DNA of 14,977 bases from Candidatus Magasanikiibacteriota bacterium (GTDB lineage Bacteria > Patescibacteriota > Patescibacteriia > Magasanikbacterales > UBA922), in assembly GCA_003230965.1 (NCBI GenBank), contig QIHL01000011.1, forward strand, positions 1 through 14,977. The letters run 5' to 3'. A program made the translations under genes and the position numbers. The notes beneath the pieces were generated by a model. The model did no database searches. It was not told the DNA's origin and saw nothing but the letters and a program-made list of their open reading frames with translations. Positions 14,515 through 14,977 of this stretch are shown piece by piece (position 1 is the stretch's first letter; the number at the start of each line of letters is the position of its first letter).

Positions 14515-14549
14515 TGAACCGAGGGGCATAATTTATGTTCCTCGGTTCA
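14515..14549 (+). other. Long 3' hairpin without a T-run
   Basis: TGAACCGAGG at 14515-14524 pairs perfectly with CCTCGGTTCA at 14540-14549, and the stem can extend inward through two G-U pairs and GCATAA-like pairing. It begins 12 bases after the stop of the zinc-ribbon gene. The 3' side continues ATCCACCA with no T-run, so it is not a standard intrinsic terminator; it may be an mRNA-stabilising or regulatory 3' structure. Confidence 0.55.
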
Positions 14550-14601
14550 ATCCACCAAAAAAATAAATAACTACACTTAAAAATGACTCATAGTCAAAAA
14601 C

Positions 14602-14631
14602 AATAAACTCCGCTTTTTAGCGGAGTTTATT
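14602..14631. terminator. Bidirectional intrinsic terminator
   Basis: A 13-bp stem AATAAACTCCGCT/AGCGGAGTTTATT with a TTTT loop lies between two convergent genes. On the minus strand the stem is followed by GTTTTTG; on the plus strand the 3' arm itself carries TTTATTT. It can end the zinc-ribbon transcript and the gene entering from the right. Confidence 0.85.
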
Positions 14632-14672
14632 TAATAAATAAAACCAGAGACTAGAAAAAACAAGTTATTTAA

Positions 14673-14977
14673 CTAGTATGATTTTGTACTTGTAGAATAA
14701 TTTATCTTTTGAGTACTTGTTGAACTAGATTTTTCTTTAGTACTTGTTGCATCTCCTTTTTCTGGAGTACTTGTTGAATGTTCTCCTTTTGGAGTAATAG
14801 TTACATCTGAATTATCATTTGATGGATGACTACCAAAATCCTTACTTGGATCATCAATTAATTTTTCAGGCGTCACAGTTGTGTTGTTCTTTGTAGCAGA
14901 ACTAAACAAGTCGTCAGAAACAGTTTGTACTTGACTTGCGAGGAATGATGGCACGGTGCCGTCAATACCTTCAAGTT
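14673..14977 (-). CDS. C-terminal part of a gene cut by the window edge, repeat tail
   Basis: Only the last 100 or so residues are visible. The frame continues without a stop off the right edge (reading LEGIDGTVPSFLASQ at the edge), so this is the tail of a longer protein; the GTG at 14952-14954 is probably an internal valine rather than a start. After a short part with SFLASQVQTVSDDLF comes a polar, disordered tail made of 9-residue repeats rich in Ser, Thr and Lys. The stop is TAG, unlike the TAA used elsewhere here. No family can be named from this fragment. It is convergent with the zinc-ribbon gene and shares its terminator. Confidence 0.65.
   Translation of the reverse strand, partial: LEGIDGTVPSFLASQVQTVSDDLFSSATKNNTTVTPEKLIDDPSKDFGSHPSNDNSDVTITPKGEHSTSTPEKGDATSTKEKSSSTSTQKINYSTSTKSY
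14676..14804 (-). repeat. 27-bp tandem repeat encoding STST-type 9-mers
   Basis: The octamer GTACTTGT occurs at 14686, 14713, 14740 and 14767, spaced exactly 27 bases, with a diverged fifth copy at 14794. Translated on the minus strand the units are VTITPKGEH, STSTPEKGD, ATSTKEKSS, STSTQKINY and a truncated STSTKSY. The other positions have drifted, so it is an old or degenerating array. Confidence 0.85.

Noticed and set aside
14537..14560. TTCCTCGGTTCAATCCACCA resembles the T-arm and CCA end of a tRNA.
   Set aside because: The bases flanking the TTCAATC loop do not pair as a T-stem, and no anticodon or D-arm lies upstream; the GGTTCA is one arm of the hairpin.
1..14977. UGA recoding (as glycine in Gracilibacteria/SR1) was considered because no gene here ends in TGA.
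   Set aside because: No in-frame TGA is needed inside any of the long, well-conserved genes, so the standard bacterial code explains everything.

Overview
The window looks like a low-GC chromosomal segment of a Candidate Phyla Radiation (Patescibacteria, probably Parcubacteria-like) bacterium. The reasons are an AT-rich sequence, compact gene packing, several genes with no Shine-Dalgarno site, a SecA with an acidic insert before its YGTNNE motif, and a type IV secretion-like protein family common in that group. All long frames read through with the standard code. Eleven of the visible stops are TAA and one is TAG. The assignment is inference; no rRNA or other phylogenetic marker is present.

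Layout. At the left, folD (+) converges with and overlaps a tRNA-dihydrouridine synthase gene (-). From 2248 to 6339 lies a plus-strand block that looks like a vitamin B12 capture locus. It starts with a TTGACA promoter, a compact cobalamin riboswitch and an intrinsic terminator. Next come a membrane-anchored DUF4430 (transcobalamin beta-domain-like) protein, an overlapping 874-residue exported protein that combines a DUF4430 domain with an alpha-toroid (prenyltransferase / intrinsic-factor-like) domain, and a DUF6580 multi-pass membrane protein. The domain content is that of intrinsic factor/transcobalamin, but split and permuted.

A minus-strand block follows. A stand-alone DUF8128-type (VirB4/TraC-associated) membrane protein sits directly downstream of a tiny two-helix membrane protein. 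Across a strong terminator lie secF, secD and secA, transcribed secA to secD to secF. SecD is unusual: its extracytoplasmic domain carries two parvulin-type peptidyl-prolyl isomerase modules, one intact and one degenerate, so a foldase is fused to the translocase.

At the right, divergent from secA, is a 64-residue zinc-ribbon gene with the only strong Shine-Dalgarno site seen here. It is followed by a long hairpin and a bidirectional terminator. The window ends inside a minus-strand gene whose C-terminal tail is a 9-residue (27-bp) tandem repeat.

The genes at 247, 11244 and 14162 (folD, secD, secA) have a -10-like box only 13 to 15 bases before the ATG. This suggests leaderless or nearly leaderless mRNAs.
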